Below are positions 35,198-44,070 of a DNA stretch of 64,000 nt, piece by piece (the stretch's first letter is position 1; the number at the start of each line of letters is the position of its first letter). Below the pieces are notes generated by a model. That model was not told the origin of the DNA. It did no database searches and saw nothing but the letters and a program-made list of their open reading frames with translations. Source of the stretch: Microbacteriaceae bacterium PS02344 (GTDB lineage: Bacteria > Actinomycetota > Actinomycetes > Actinomycetales > Microbacteriaceae); contig JASCNZ010000001.1 in NCBI GenBank assembly GCA_029959905.1, positions 124,001-188,000 on the forward strand. The letters are read 5' to 3'. The position numbers were made by a program, and so were the translations under genes.

Positions 35198-35223
35198 AAA
35201 ACCCGCGAGAGATCGCGGGTTTT
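35198..35223 (+). terminator. Rho-independent terminator after the tRNA fragment
   Basis: AAAACCCGCGA and TCGCGGGTTTT form an 11-bp stem with a four-base loop, followed by CTTGTTTT. It is the probable terminator of the tRNA whose 3' end remains. Confidence 0.85.
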
Positions 35224-35289
35224 CTTGTTTTCCAGCCCCCGCTCGCGAAGCGTCTGGTCTACCGACGCGGCACCTCTCCACGGGTCAGC

Positions 35290-36234
35290 TCACGCGTCGA
35301 CGACGAGCTGCGGGCTGATCGACCGCGAGACGCACGGGTACATCGTCGACGAATCGTCGTCGACGGTGAGGGAATCGCGGTGCTCGGGCTTCCCGTCGAG
35401 CACGCTCACCGCACACGAACCGCAGATGCCGCGAAGGCAGGAACCGCGCACCTCGACCCCGGAGTCCCTGAGCGCGTCGAGCATGGACCGTTGCTCCGGT
35501 ACCGTCACCGTGATGCCCGACCGGCTGCACACGACCGTGAACGGCTCGTTCGGCCGGTGCTCCCGCGGTATGGGCTGGAAACGCTCGACATGGATGCTGC
35601 CGCCGCTGGGGAGCTCGCCGTCGAGCGCACCCAGCGCATCGATGAAGGTCTGTGGACCGCAGGCGTGGATCGCGGTACCCGGCGCGGTACCGGAGACGAG
35701 GCGGGCGAGGTCGAGCCGACCCTCTTCACCGCTGATGTGCACGGTGATCCGGCCACCGAGCGCGTCGAGATCTGCGGCGAAGGCGACGTCAGCGGCGCGC
35801 CTCACGAGGTACACCATCCGCCAGTCGGCGCCCTCGGCCGCGAGGTGCCGGGCCATGGCGAGGATGGGCGTGATGCCGATCCCTGCGGCGACGAGCAGGT
35901 ACGACGGCGCGTCGGCGAGGGGGAAAAGGTTGCGAGGCGGTCGCACCCACACCCTGCTTCCCACGCGAAGGAACGAGTGGATGTAGTGCGAGCTCCCGCG
36001 CGACGACGGCTCGCGCAGCACGGCGATCCGATAGCCCGTCACATCGGCGGGGTCGCCGCACAGCGAGTACTGGCGTTCGTGCCGCGTGATGAGCTGCACA
36101 TCGACGTGCGAGCCCGGCACCCATGGCGGGAGCGGCGATCCGTCCGGCGCTTCGAGGCGCACGCTCACGATCGCGGGGGTCTCCTGCACGATCTCGCTGA
36201 CGACGAGCGGCATCATCCCTTCACGAGAGCGCAT
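35290..36234 (-). CDS. PDR/VanB-type oxidoreductase (FMN reductase with C-terminal 2Fe-2S ferredoxin)
   Basis: 314 residues. The flavin-binding segment is RQYSLCGDPAD, the NAD-binding part LLVAAGIGITPILAMARHLA, and the C-terminal plant-type ferredoxin has cysteines in CLRGICGSC and YPC. The order FMN-NAD-2Fe-2S is that of phthalate dioxygenase reductase/VanB, which passes electrons from NADH to an oxygenase. No oxygenase gene is adjacent. The ATG follows the upstream PPOX stop directly (TGAATG), so the two are coupled. Confidence 0.9.
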   Translation of the reverse strand: MRSREGMMPLVVSEIVQETPAIVSVRLEAPDGSPLPPWVPGSHVDVQLITRHERQYSLCGDPADVTGYRIAVLREPSSRGSSHYIHSFLRVGSRVWVRPPRNLFPLADAPSYLLVAAGIGITPILAMARHLAAEGADWRMVYLVRRAADVAFAADLDALGGRITVHISGEEGRLDLARLVSGTAPGTAIHACGPQTFIDALGALDGELPSGGSIHVERFQPIPREHRPNEPFTVVCSRSGITVTVPEQRSMLDALRDSGVEVRGSCLRGICGSCAVSVLDGKPEHRDSLTVDDDSSTMYPCVSRSISPQLVVDA

Positions 36235-36861
36235 TCAGTACAGCACCTTGTAGGCACCGGCCATCGCGCCGTCGATCGCTTCTCCGACCGAGGGGTCGTG
36301 GCCGGACGTGCTCGCCCAGATCTGCCCGGACGTCGGGACCTCCTCGGCGAGGTCCTGCGTCTCGGGATCCCAGAGGCCCGCCCGCAGTAGGGCGCGTCCG
36401 CAATGCAGATAGACCTGCTCCGTGCGCACGACGATGGCGAGGTCGGGAACCGAGTGGTCCTGCTCGAGCATCGCCAGCAGGGAGGGGTCGTCGGTCACGA
36501 TGGCGGTGCCGTTGATGCGCAGGGTCTCGGTCATCCCCGGGACGAAGCACAACAGCCCTACGTGTCCGTTGTCGAGGATGTTCGTCATCGAATCCGCGAG
36601 CTTGTTCCCCAGCCGGTCCGGGATCACCAGCGTCCGGCGGTCGAGGGCCCGCACGAAACCGGGATAGTCGCCCCGCGGCGAACAGTCGCAGTTGCCGGCG
36701 GCATCCGCCGTCGACAGGCAGCAGAACGGCGAGTGCGCGAGGAACGCCAGGCAGTTGTCGTCGAGATGATCGATGATCTTCTGCACCGTCGGAGCCTCGA
36801 CGTCGCCCAGGGTTGCACGCATACCACTGAGGTCGACGGGGCGGAACTCTCGAACGTCCAT
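36235..36861 (-). CDS. FMN-dependent PPOX-type flavoprotein (MSMEG_1061-like)
   Basis: 208 residues. The split-barrel flavin fold is shown by FLAHSPFCCLSTADAAGNCD, SPRGDYPGFV and VPGMTETLRINGTA, all typical of pyridoxamine-5'-phosphate-oxidase-like proteins of the MSMEG_1061 group. The reaction is unknown; related actinobacterial proteins bind FMN, F420 or heme. It is cotranscribed with the reductase that follows without a gap. GGAGAG precedes the ATG. Confidence 0.87.
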   Translation of the reverse strand: MDVREFRPVDLSGMRATLGDVEAPTVQKIIDHLDDNCLAFLAHSPFCCLSTADAAGNCDCSPRGDYPGFVRALDRRTLVIPDRLGNKLADSMTNILDNGHVGLLCFVPGMTETLRINGTAIVTDDPSLLAMLEQDHSVPDLAIVVRTEQVYLHCGRALLRAGLWDPETQDLAEEVPTSGQIWASTSGHDPSVGEAIDGAMAGAYKVLY

Positions 36862-37003
36862 CTCTCCAGGCTAGGCGCGGATGCCCACGGCGTCTGCATG
36901 ACATGGACACAGGCATCGCGGCGACGGCTGTGCCGCGGATACAGCTGCCGAAGAACCTCCCCGGCGGCCGATGACGGGCGGCTTCCTCGTCATCGGCTAC
37001 TCT

Positions 37004-37031
37004 TGAACACCGTTCAGGTGAACGCCGTTCA
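37004..37031. promoter_or_regulatory. Two tandem BioQ-like operators
   Basis: TGAACACCGTTCA (37004-37016) and TGAACGCCGTTCA (37019-37031) are 13-bp palindromes of the TGAAC-N3-GTTCA form used by the actinobacterial TetR-type biotin repressor BioQ. Their centres are 15 bases apart, directly before the bioY ribosome site. They predict repression of the biotin-uptake operon when biotin is sufficient. Confidence 0.85.
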
Positions 37032-37042
37032 GGAAGGTCGTC

Positions 37043-37687
37043 ATGTCCGAAGCCACTCCCCTCGCTCCCGCCCCCGCGCGCTCGGGCGCCGCCGACCTCG
37101 CACGCATCGCGATCTTCGCTGCGCTCATCGCCGTGCTGGGTCTCCCCGGGTCGTTCACCATCCTCGGTCCCGTGCCCATCACGGCGCAGACGCTCGGTGT
37201 GATGCTCGCCGGAGCCATCCTCGGCCCGTGGCGCGGCGCCGCTGCCGTGGGCGTCTTCCTTCTCCTCACCGCGATCGGAGCGCCGCTGCTCGCGGGCGGC
37301 CGCGGGGGAATCGGAGTGTTCCTGGCACCCTCCGCGGGCTATCTCCTCGGATGGCTCCCGGCCGCATTCGTGATCGGCGCTCTCGTGCACGCCGGGCGGC
37401 GTCGCCCGACGGTGCTCCGCACCTTCGCCGCCAACGTCGTGGGCGGCATCCTCGTCGTGTATGCGATCGGCATCCCCGTGCAGAGTGTCCTGACCCGGAT
37501 GCCGCTGGGCGAGACGGCGCTCACCAGCCTCATCTACCTGCCCGGCGATCTGACGAAGGCCGTGATCGCCACCACCGTCGTGATGGCCCTGGTCACCGGG
37601 TACCGGCGCGCGTTCCCGGTCGAATGGATCGACGCGCCCCGCCGAACCCCGCGCACCCCGCGCGTCGACGTCGCGTCGCGTCCGTGA
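37043..37687 (+). CDS. bioY: Biotin transporter substrate-binding subunit BioY
   Basis: 214 residues, about six helices. ITAQTLGVMLAGAILGPWRG and GPLLAGG-like GAPLLAGGRGGIGVFLAPSA are BioY signatures. It binds biotin in the membrane and works with an ECF ATPase and T component, both encoded downstream. AGGAAGG stands before the ATG. It is preceded by tandem BioQ-like operators. Its stop overlaps the next start (GTGA). Confidence 0.95.
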   Translation: MSEATPLAPAPARSGAADLARIAIFAALIAVLGLPGSFTILGPVPITAQTLGVMLAGAILGPWRGAAAVGVFLLLTAIGAPLLAGGRGGIGVFLAPSAGYLLGWLPAAFVIGALVHAGRRRPTVLRTFAANVVGGILVVYAIGIPVQSVLTRMPLGETALTSLIYLPGDLTKAVIATTVVMALVTGYRRAFPVEWIDAPRRTPRTPRVDVASRP

Positions 37688-38793
37688 TCTCGCTCGTCGA
37701 CGGCGACGCCCCCGATCTGCTGTCGCGGTTGGCTCGGGTACGCCGTGTCGGAGATGCCCCGCTCGTCATGAACCCACGCTGGCCGCGAGCGCAGCGCGAC
37801 ATGGTCGTGGACGCCACGCGACGGGCATCGGTTCCCGCCGAGACCCGGTGGGCGGCGCTCACCTCCGGCTCCAGCGGCCCACCGCGCATCGTGCTGCGGT
37901 CGTCCGCTTCCTGGGCGGCGTCATTTCCCGCGGTGGGGCAGCTCCTCGGCGCCGATGAGGGCGACCGCATCCTGCTCCCGGCCCCCGCGAGCTCATCGTT
38001 GACGCTCTTCTCGCTCGCACACGCGCTCGGCGGCGGCCCGCACCCCGCCCTGGTGGGGAGCACCACCGACCCGGAGGCCGTCTGTCTGCACGGCACACCC
38101 CAGGGTCTGCGCGCCGTTCTCGAACGGGGCCCCGCGGCGGCTCCGCGCCTACGGGCGGCACTCATCGGAGGTTCGGCTCTTGACGCCTCACTGCGGAAGG
38201 ACGCCGAGGATCGCGGCATCCGCGTGGTGTCCTACTACGGCGCGGCGGAGCTCTCGTTCGTCGCCCTCGACGACGGCACCGGGTGGCGGCCGTTCCCTGG
38301 TGTCGAGATCGACATCGTCGATGACGAGCTATGGGTGCGCTCGCCCTTCCTCTGCTCGGGGTATGCCGACGGGGGTTCCCCCGGACCGCTCCGGTGGAAC
38401 GGTTCGTGGGCGACGGTCGGAGACCGCGCGCGATGGGCCGACGGACGCCTCGACCTGCTCGGGCGCGCCGACGGAGCGATCCTCAGCGCCTCGGCGACGA
38501 TCCGACCCGACGAGGTCGAGGCGGTGATCCGGTCGGTACCCGGCGTGCGCGACGCCGTGGTGTTCGGCGTACCCCGCGGCCGCGTGGGGTCCCTCGTCGG
38601 GGCTCTCCTCGAACCCGACCCGCCGGGATGGAACCGGTCTGTTCTCCATGCGACGGTTCGACGGCAGCTCGCCCCGGCGCACCGCCCGCGACAATGGTTC
38701 GCGGGGCCGCTCCCCCGCACGGCATCCGGCAAGCCCGCTCGGACCGAGGCGCGGCGCCGCGCGCTCGCGGGCGAGGTGACGCGCTATGCCTGA
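37684..38793 (+). CDS. AMP-dependent acyl-CoA synthetase-like ligase in the biotin operon
   Basis: 369 residues, shorter than usual acyl-CoA ligases (500 or more) because the N-terminal part is reduced. The adenylate-forming motifs are LTSGSSGPPRIVLRS (A3), YYGAAELSFVA (A5), GDRARWADGRLDLLGR (A7/A8) and the catalytic Lys in RTASGKPARTE (A10). The GTG at 37684 overlaps the bioY stop by four bases. It sits between bioY and the ECF module genes, so a link to biotin or pimelate metabolism is suggested, for example activating pimelate or a related acid. The substrate is not known. Confidence 0.85.
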   Translation: MISLVDGDAPDLLSRLARVRRVGDAPLVMNPRWPRAQRDMVVDATRRASVPAETRWAALTSGSSGPPRIVLRSSASWAASFPAVGQLLGADEGDRILLPAPASSSLTLFSLAHALGGGPHPALVGSTTDPEAVCLHGTPQGLRAVLERGPAAAPRLRAALIGGSALDASLRKDAEDRGIRVVSYYGAAELSFVALDDGTGWRPFPGVEIDIVDDELWVRSPFLCSGYADGGSPGPLRWNGSWATVGDRARWADGRLDLLGRADGAILSASATIRPDEVEAVIRSVPGVRDAVVFGVPRGRVGSLVGALLEPDPPGWNRSVLHATVRRQLAPAHRPRQWFAGPLPRTASGKPARTEARRRALAGEVTRYA

Positions 38794-39898
38794 GGCGGTC
38801 ATCCTCGCGGCCCGCCGCACGCCGTTCGCGACGCGCGGACGGCGCCTGGCCGACGTTCCGGTCGAGCATCTCGCGGCTCCCGTGCTGCGTGCGGTCGTCG
38901 CGGATGCCGCGGTCGGCGTGCCCATCGGCGATGTAACGCTCGGCAACTGCCGCGGGCCGGGCGGCAATCCCGCGCGCGTCGCGGCGCTCGCGGCCGGGCT
39001 GGATGCACGGATCCCCGGCATGACGATCGATAGGCAGTGCGCCAGCGGACTCGCGGCCATTGCGAGCGCGGTGGCCGCCATCCGCGCGGGTGACGACCGA
39101 TGGCACCTCGCCGGCGGGGCGGAGAGCGCGTCCACCGCTCCCCTGCGGAGCATCGCGGGCGTCGTGCGCGACCGAGCGCCGTTCGCACCGGGTGGCTTCG
39201 ACGACCCCGACATGACCGTCGCGGCCGACGACCTCGCCGCCCGGTTCGGCATCGACCGCCATCGCCAGGACGCACAGGCGCAGCGAAGCCATCGCCGAGC
39301 CATCGCCGCCCGCGACGCCCGTCGGTTCGAGGCCGAGATCGTCGCCATCGGATCGCTGCGCACCGATGACGCCATCGGTGCCGTCCTTCCCGTCTTGTCC
39401 CGGCTGCGCCCGCTTCATCCCGGCGGCACCGTCACCGCGGGCACATCGACACGTGTGAGCGATGGTGCCGCAGCCGTCCTGGTGGCCCCCGCCAGCGCGC
39501 GCGGAACCCGTCCTGGACTGCGTGTGCGCGACACCGTCGCCGTCGGGTGCGACCCCGCGCTCCCCGGCCTCGGAGCGGCGTTCGCCATCGACGACCTGCT
39601 GCAACGCCAGGGCGTCGAGCTGGGCAGCGTCAGCGCGATCGAGATCGTGGAGGCCTTCGCGCCGCAGGTGCTCGCGATCTGCGATCAGCTCGGGATCGCC
39701 GAGCACGACCCGCGCCTCTGCGCAGACGGCGGCGCTCTCGCGCTCGGCCACCCGTGGGGAGCGAGCGGCGCCGCCTCCGTCGTGCGTCTGTTCTCGCGGC
39801 TGATCCGAGGCGATGCCCCCGCCGGTACGCTCGGGATCGCGGCGGTCTCCGCCGGCGGGGGGATCGGCGTCGCGATGCTCATGGAGGTCGTGCGATGA
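38786..39898 (+). CDS. Thiolase-like protein lacking the second catalytic Cys
   Basis: 370 residues. The nucleophile Cys is in IDRQCASGLAA (about C85), the His block is GGALALGHPWGASGA, and EAFAPQ stands for the usual NEAFA. The C-terminal motif that normally reads CxGGGxG is SAGGGIG here (Ser near 355), so the general acid/base Cys is replaced. It may therefore not be a standard acetyl-CoA acetyltransferase. It overlaps the ligase gene by eight bases and the ECF ATPase gene by four. Confidence 0.85.
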   Translation: MPEAVILAARRTPFATRGRRLADVPVEHLAAPVLRAVVADAAVGVPIGDVTLGNCRGPGGNPARVAALAAGLDARIPGMTIDRQCASGLAAIASAVAAIRAGDDRWHLAGGAESASTAPLRSIAGVVRDRAPFAPGGFDDPDMTVAADDLAARFGIDRHRQDAQAQRSHRRAIAARDARRFEAEIVAIGSLRTDDAIGAVLPVLSRLRPLHPGGTVTAGTSTRVSDGAAAVLVAPASARGTRPGLRVRDTVAVGCDPALPGLGAAFAIDDLLQRQGVELGSVSAIEIVEAFAPQVLAICDQLGIAEHDPRLCADGGALALGHPWGASGAASVVRLFSRLIRGDAPAGTLGIAAVSAGGGIGVAMLMEVVR

Positions 39899-40590
39899 GC
39901 GGCGCTCCGACCCTCGATCTCGTCGACGTCGATGTGGTGCGCAGCGGCGTCGCCGTGCTGTCGAGCGTCACGCTGCGCTCCGAGGCCCGAACCATCGCCG
40001 TCATCGGGGAGAACGGCTCCGGCAAGTCCACTCTCGCCCGGCTGCTCAGCGGCCTTGTCCCGCACACGCGGGGCACGGCGCGCGTGCTCGGTCTCGACCC
40101 CCGTCGCGATGTCGCAGCACTACGGCGCCGCGTGGCGACGGTCTTCAGCAACCCCGACACGCAGATCGTCATGCCCACGGTCGCTGAAGACGTCGCGTTC
40201 TCTCTTCGCGCCCTTCGGCTGCCGCGCACCGAGGTGGACGCACGCGTCGACGCTGCGCTGACCCGCTTCGGACTCGCGGCCCTGCGCGATGCCGCCGCCC
40301 ACGAGCTGTCCAGTGGGCAGAAGCAACTGCTGGCGGTGGCAGGCGCGTTCATCCGCGATCCGGAGGTCGTGATCGCCGACGAGCCGACGAGTTTCCTCGA
40401 CGCCCGCCATGCCCGGATCGTCGCCGATCACCTGCTCGCCGACGGTGGGCACCGCACGCTCGTCGTCACGCACGACCTCGCCCTCGCGCAGCGGTGCGAG
40501 GTCGCGGTGCTGTGCGCGGGCGGACGGGTCGTGCAGGCCGGCGACCCCGCCACCGTCGTGAACGCGTACGAGACGAGTCTGAGGTGCTGA
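39895..40590 (+). CDS. bioM: ECF transporter ATPase for biotin (BioM)
   Basis: 231 residues. Walker A is GENGSGKST, the signature is ELSSGQKQLLAVAGA, Walker B is VVIADEPTSFLD, and the H loop is VVTHDLALA. The ATG overlaps the thiolase-like stop (ATGA). It energises BioY through the T component encoded next. Confidence 0.93.
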   Translation: MSGAPTLDLVDVDVVRSGVAVLSSVTLRSEARTIAVIGENGSGKSTLARLLSGLVPHTRGTARVLGLDPRRDVAALRRRVATVFSNPDTQIVMPTVAEDVAFSLRALRLPRTEVDARVDAALTRFGLAALRDAAAHELSSGQKQLLAVAGAFIRDPEVVIADEPTSFLDARHARIVADHLLADGGHRTLVVTHDLALAQRCEVAVLCAGGRVVQAGDPATVVNAYETSLRC

Positions 40591-41192
40591 CGGTCTACCG
40601 CCCCGGCACGGGGCTGCTGCACCGCCTCCCGGTGGGACCGAAGGCGCTGGTGCTGGGCGCGTTGAGCACCGTCGTGCTGCTCGCCCCGAGCACGTGGCAC
40701 GGAACGGTCCTCGCCGCCGCGGTGGTTCTGGCGACCGTGCTCGCCGCCGCGATCGGCAGCGGTGGCCTGCTGGCCGACATCCCACGGCAGCTGTGGGCGA
40801 TGCGGGCGATGATCGTGTTCCTGCTCGTGAGCCAGACCGTCTTCCTAGGGCTCGAGACCGCGTGCGCGACCACCGCGCGGCTGGTGGCGGCCGTGCTGAT
40901 CGCCGGGCTCCTCGTACGGACCACGCCGCTCGCAACGCTGCTCGCCGCCTGCGAGCGAGTCCTGCGCCGACTCCCCCTCCGCCGAGGGACGGCGGAGAAG
41001 GTGGCACTGCTGCTGGTCGTGACCGTGGGGATGGTGCCGACGCTCGTGCGGCTCGGGCACGACGTGATCGACGCGCAGCGGGCGCGCGGAGGGCGCGCGG
41101 GGCTGCGCACCTTCGTCGTCCCGTTCCTCGTGTGCGCGCTGCGGAGCGCCGACGAACTGGGAGATGCGTTGGCGGTCCGCGGGGTGGACTGA
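40584..41192 (+). CDS. bioN: ECF transporter T component for biotin (BioN)
   Basis: 202 residues with about five hydrophobic helices and the coupling motif DAQRARGGRAG near the C-terminus, which contacts the ATPase. The GTG at 40584 overlaps the bioM stop by seven bases. It completes the BioMNY biotin importer. Confidence 0.9.
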   Translation: MLTVYRPGTGLLHRLPVGPKALVLGALSTVVLLAPSTWHGTVLAAAVVLATVLAAAIGSGGLLADIPRQLWAMRAMIVFLLVSQTVFLGLETACATTARLVAAVLIAGLLVRTTPLATLLAACERVLRRLPLRRGTAEKVALLLVVTVGMVPTLVRLGHDVIDAQRARGGRAGLRTFVVPFLVCALRSADELGDALAVRGVD

Positions 41193-41270
41193 CCGCCGTG
41201 TCAACCGTCTTCTCGGCCGCCCTGTGCACCCGCTAGGAAGAGGGTTCTCTCCCCAGGATTGGAGCTCCTC

Positions 41271-41815
<545 letters not shown>

Positions 41816-41819
<4 letters not shown>

Positions 41820-42091
41820 ACGACCCTGCGCCTACCCCCCAACCCGAGCACCCCTCCGACGTCCTGTGGGCGTGCGTCGAAGACGGCTTCCATGTCGGCA
41901 GCCGCGGCGGCGACTTCCTCGGCTACGTCGACCGTCAGCCCGATGGGCGATTCCGCGCCTTCGACGCGCGCAGCACCGCACTCGGCGACTTCTCCACCCT
42001 GAACGAGGCGACGCATGCCGTGGGCACGGCCTCCGCGCCGACCATGCCCCTCGCCAATGCCGGCGACTCCCGGATCGGTACGGCGGAATGA
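41816..42091 (+). CDS. Small hypothetical protein coupled to BLUF gene
   Basis: 91 residues with the segment VGSRGGDFLGYVDRQPDGRF and a Pro-rich N-terminus. The GTG at 41816 follows AAGG closely. Its stop overlaps the BLUF start (ATGA), so the two are coupled. No family was recognised. Confidence 0.7.
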
Positions 42092-42540
42092 GCGGCGGCC
42101 TCGTCTCCCTCGTCTACGCCAGCACCGCCTCGCAGCCGTTCAGAGAGACGGCACTCGAAGAGCTGCTCGCCACCTGTCGCCGCCTCAACGCCGCGCGCGA
42201 CGTCACGGGCATGCTGCTCTACCGCGGTGGTCGGTTCATCCAGATCCTCGAGGGAGCCCGCGACACCGTCGACGAGCTGTTCGCGAAGATCAGCCGCGAC
42301 CCGCGCCACCACGACGTGCGGATGCTGATCGAAGAGCCGATCTCCGAGCGCCGTTTCGTCGAATGGACGATGGGGTACCACGCGTTCCGCGCCGACCCCG
42401 CGGGGTCGCCGTCTGGCTACCGCGATTCCTTCGCCGACCTGGAGTCCGGCGTCGATCGAGAGGCGGCCCGGCGGGCGCTGGCGGAACTCACGCTGTGGTT
42501 CCGTGTGCGGAGCACTCGGACGAGCGAGGTTGCGCGCTAG
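42088..42540 (+). CDS. BLUF-domain blue-light sensor
   Basis: 150 residues. The BLUF residues are present: Tyr10 (SLVYAS), Asn34 (RRLNAARD) and Gln52 (RFIQILEG), with Trp93 and Met95 in VEWTMGYH. These form the FAD hydrogen-bond network that reports blue light. It is a short stand-alone BLUF with a C-terminal helical cap and no output domain, so it should signal through a protein partner. It is translationally coupled to the preceding small gene. Confidence 0.9.
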   Translation: MSGGLVSLVYASTASQPFRETALEELLATCRRLNAARDVTGMLLYRGGRFIQILEGARDTVDELFAKISRDPRHHDVRMLIEEPISERRFVEWTMGYHAFRADPAGSPSGYRDSFADLESGVDREAARRALAELTLWFRVRSTRTSEVAR

Positions 42541-43367
42541 GACCTGTCGAGAGCGGCGAGCATCTCGGTGTAGCCCGAGACGTACGTCGGGTGCTCGAGG
42601 TCGCCCAGTGTGCGACGCAGGAGCGCGCCGTCGAGGATGTGTCCCGTGGCCTGATCGACGGGAGCAGCGGGCGGCACAGCCACGCCGAGCCGTTCCGCCA
42701 GGAAGTCCACCACCTCGCCCAGCTGCACGGGCTGCTCATCGGTCGCGTGCAGCAGCACGGGCGGCTCCGCACTGCGGAGGAGAACGTGCAGCGTGCGGAC
42801 GAGGTCGGCTTCGTGAATGCGGTTGGTCCAGCGCTGGCGATCCACGGCGCGCCCTTCACGCACGGTACGGAGAAGGAAGTCGCGTCCGGGGCCGTAGATG
42901 CCCGACGGTCGGACGACGGATGCTCCGAACAGCTCGACGGCCGCCCGCTCCCCCTCGCGCAGTGCCCGAGATCGGTCGCTCATGAGCGGCGGTTCGTCGG
43001 CCTCGCTGATCGGTGACTCGGGTCCGACACCCGCGAAGACCCCGGTCGATGACACGAAGACCGTGCGCGCGGGGATGTCGGGTAGTGCGCGCTCGAGGTG
43101 CTGCAGCGCCCGGCGGTAACCGTCGACGTTCTCCCCCGGCGGCAGCGTCACGATCATCGAGTCCACCCGGGGCAACCGAACATCGAGCGACCGGGAGACG
43201 TCGGCGACGATCCCCTGCACTCCCGGAGGGAGCGGAGCATCCGTTCGCCGCAGCGCGATCGCCTCGGCGCCGTCGGCCCCGAGCAACGGCGCCAGGGCAG
43301 CGCCGAGTTTGCCGTAGCCGACGAGCAGGGTGCGGCCGGCGTCGCGCGGGCCCGGGGATGCGCTCAT
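42537..43367 (-). CDS. NAD(P)-dependent epimerase/dehydratase-like (YeeZ-like)
   Basis: 276 residues with an N-terminal Rossmann fold (TLLVGYGKLGAALAPLLG). VFVSSTGVF and SVVRPSGIYGPGRDFL are extended-SDR motifs, but no clear YxxxK catalytic pair is seen. The gene ends in a CTAG shared with the convergent BLUF gene. The substrate is unknown. Confidence 0.82.
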   Translation of the reverse strand: MSASPGPRDAGRTLLVGYGKLGAALAPLLGADGAEAIALRRTDAPLPPGVQGIVADVSRSLDVRLPRVDSMIVTLPPGENVDGYRRALQHLERALPDIPARTVFVSSTGVFAGVGPESPISEADEPPLMSDRSRALREGERAAVELFGASVVRPSGIYGPGRDFLLRTVREGRAVDRQRWTNRIHEADLVRTLHVLLRSAEPPVLLHATDEQPVQLGEVVDFLAERLGVAVPPAAPVDQATGHILDGALLRRTLGDLEHPTYVSGYTEMLAALDRS

Positions 43368-43410
43368 CCCCTCACCCTGCCACAGCCGACCGACACCGCT
43401 CGACGCCCGC

Positions 43411-43905
43411 TCAGCCCTCGGACTTCGGCAGGGTGACCACCTCGTTCTCGGCGTCGTACTGCTCGCCGGTGATCTTCGACTTCACGAAGCTGAACAGCGA
43501 CGCGATGCGGCCGCCGGGGCTGTCCCAGTACTCGGCGGTCTCGGCCGAGAACTTCAGAAGTCCCACGTCGGGGTCGTTCGGACCGTTCGGGAACCACGCC
43601 TCGACGACGGGGTTCCACAGCTCGTCGATCTTCGCGCGGTCCTCGACCAGCGATGCGCGGCCCGACAGCGAGACCCACGAATCGTTCGAGCTGAGCGAGA
43701 CGCCCACGCGGTCGTCGGCGCGCAGGTCGGTGACGAAGGTGGCGCTCTTCGCGACGAGGAACCACAGGTCGCCGTCGAACTCCGCCTCCTGCACGGTGAG
43801 CGGGTGCGCGACGAGGCGGTCCTCGGCGTTGCGGGTGGTGAGCATCGCGAACCGGAAGTCCTTGATGAGCTCGGCGACGCGCTGAGTGGGGGTCTGATCG
43901 GTCAT
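43411..43905 (-). CDS. PPOX-family flavoprotein (general stress protein 26-like)
   Basis: 164 residues of the split-barrel flavin-binding type: FRFAMLTTRNAEDRLVAHPL, GDLWFLVAKSATFVTDL, SSNDSWVSLSGRASLVEDRA and AWFPNGPNDPDVGLLK. It matches the small pyridoxamine-5'-phosphate-oxidase-like group that includes stress protein 26. GGAAGGGA precedes the ATG by about nine bases. The reaction is not known. Confidence 0.88.
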   Translation of the reverse strand: MTDQTPTQRVAELIKDFRFAMLTTRNAEDRLVAHPLTVQEAEFDGDLWFLVAKSATFVTDLRADDRVGVSLSSNDSWVSLSGRASLVEDRAKIDELWNPVVEAWFPNGPNDPDVGLLKFSAETAEYWDSPGGRIASLFSFVKSKITGEQYDAENEVVTLPKSEG

Positions 43906-44070
43906 GGGTGCGGTCCCTTCCGAGCCGCCGGGAGCGGCGGCCTCGCGACCAGGGTGAGGCGTCGATGCGATGAGCGCCAGGGGCTTGCGATCATCGGGGC
44001 GCCCGGATAGAAAGGCCGAGCTGGCGATCTCCACCGGGGCGATCGAGCCGAGGGCCGGGAGGCGCACGTG

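Noticed and set aside
36403..38793. A 796-residue open frame ending in the ligase.
   Set aside because: Its first half is antisense to the PPOX gene and out of frame with bioY. The ligase start at GTG 37684 with a GTGA overlap explains the coding part.
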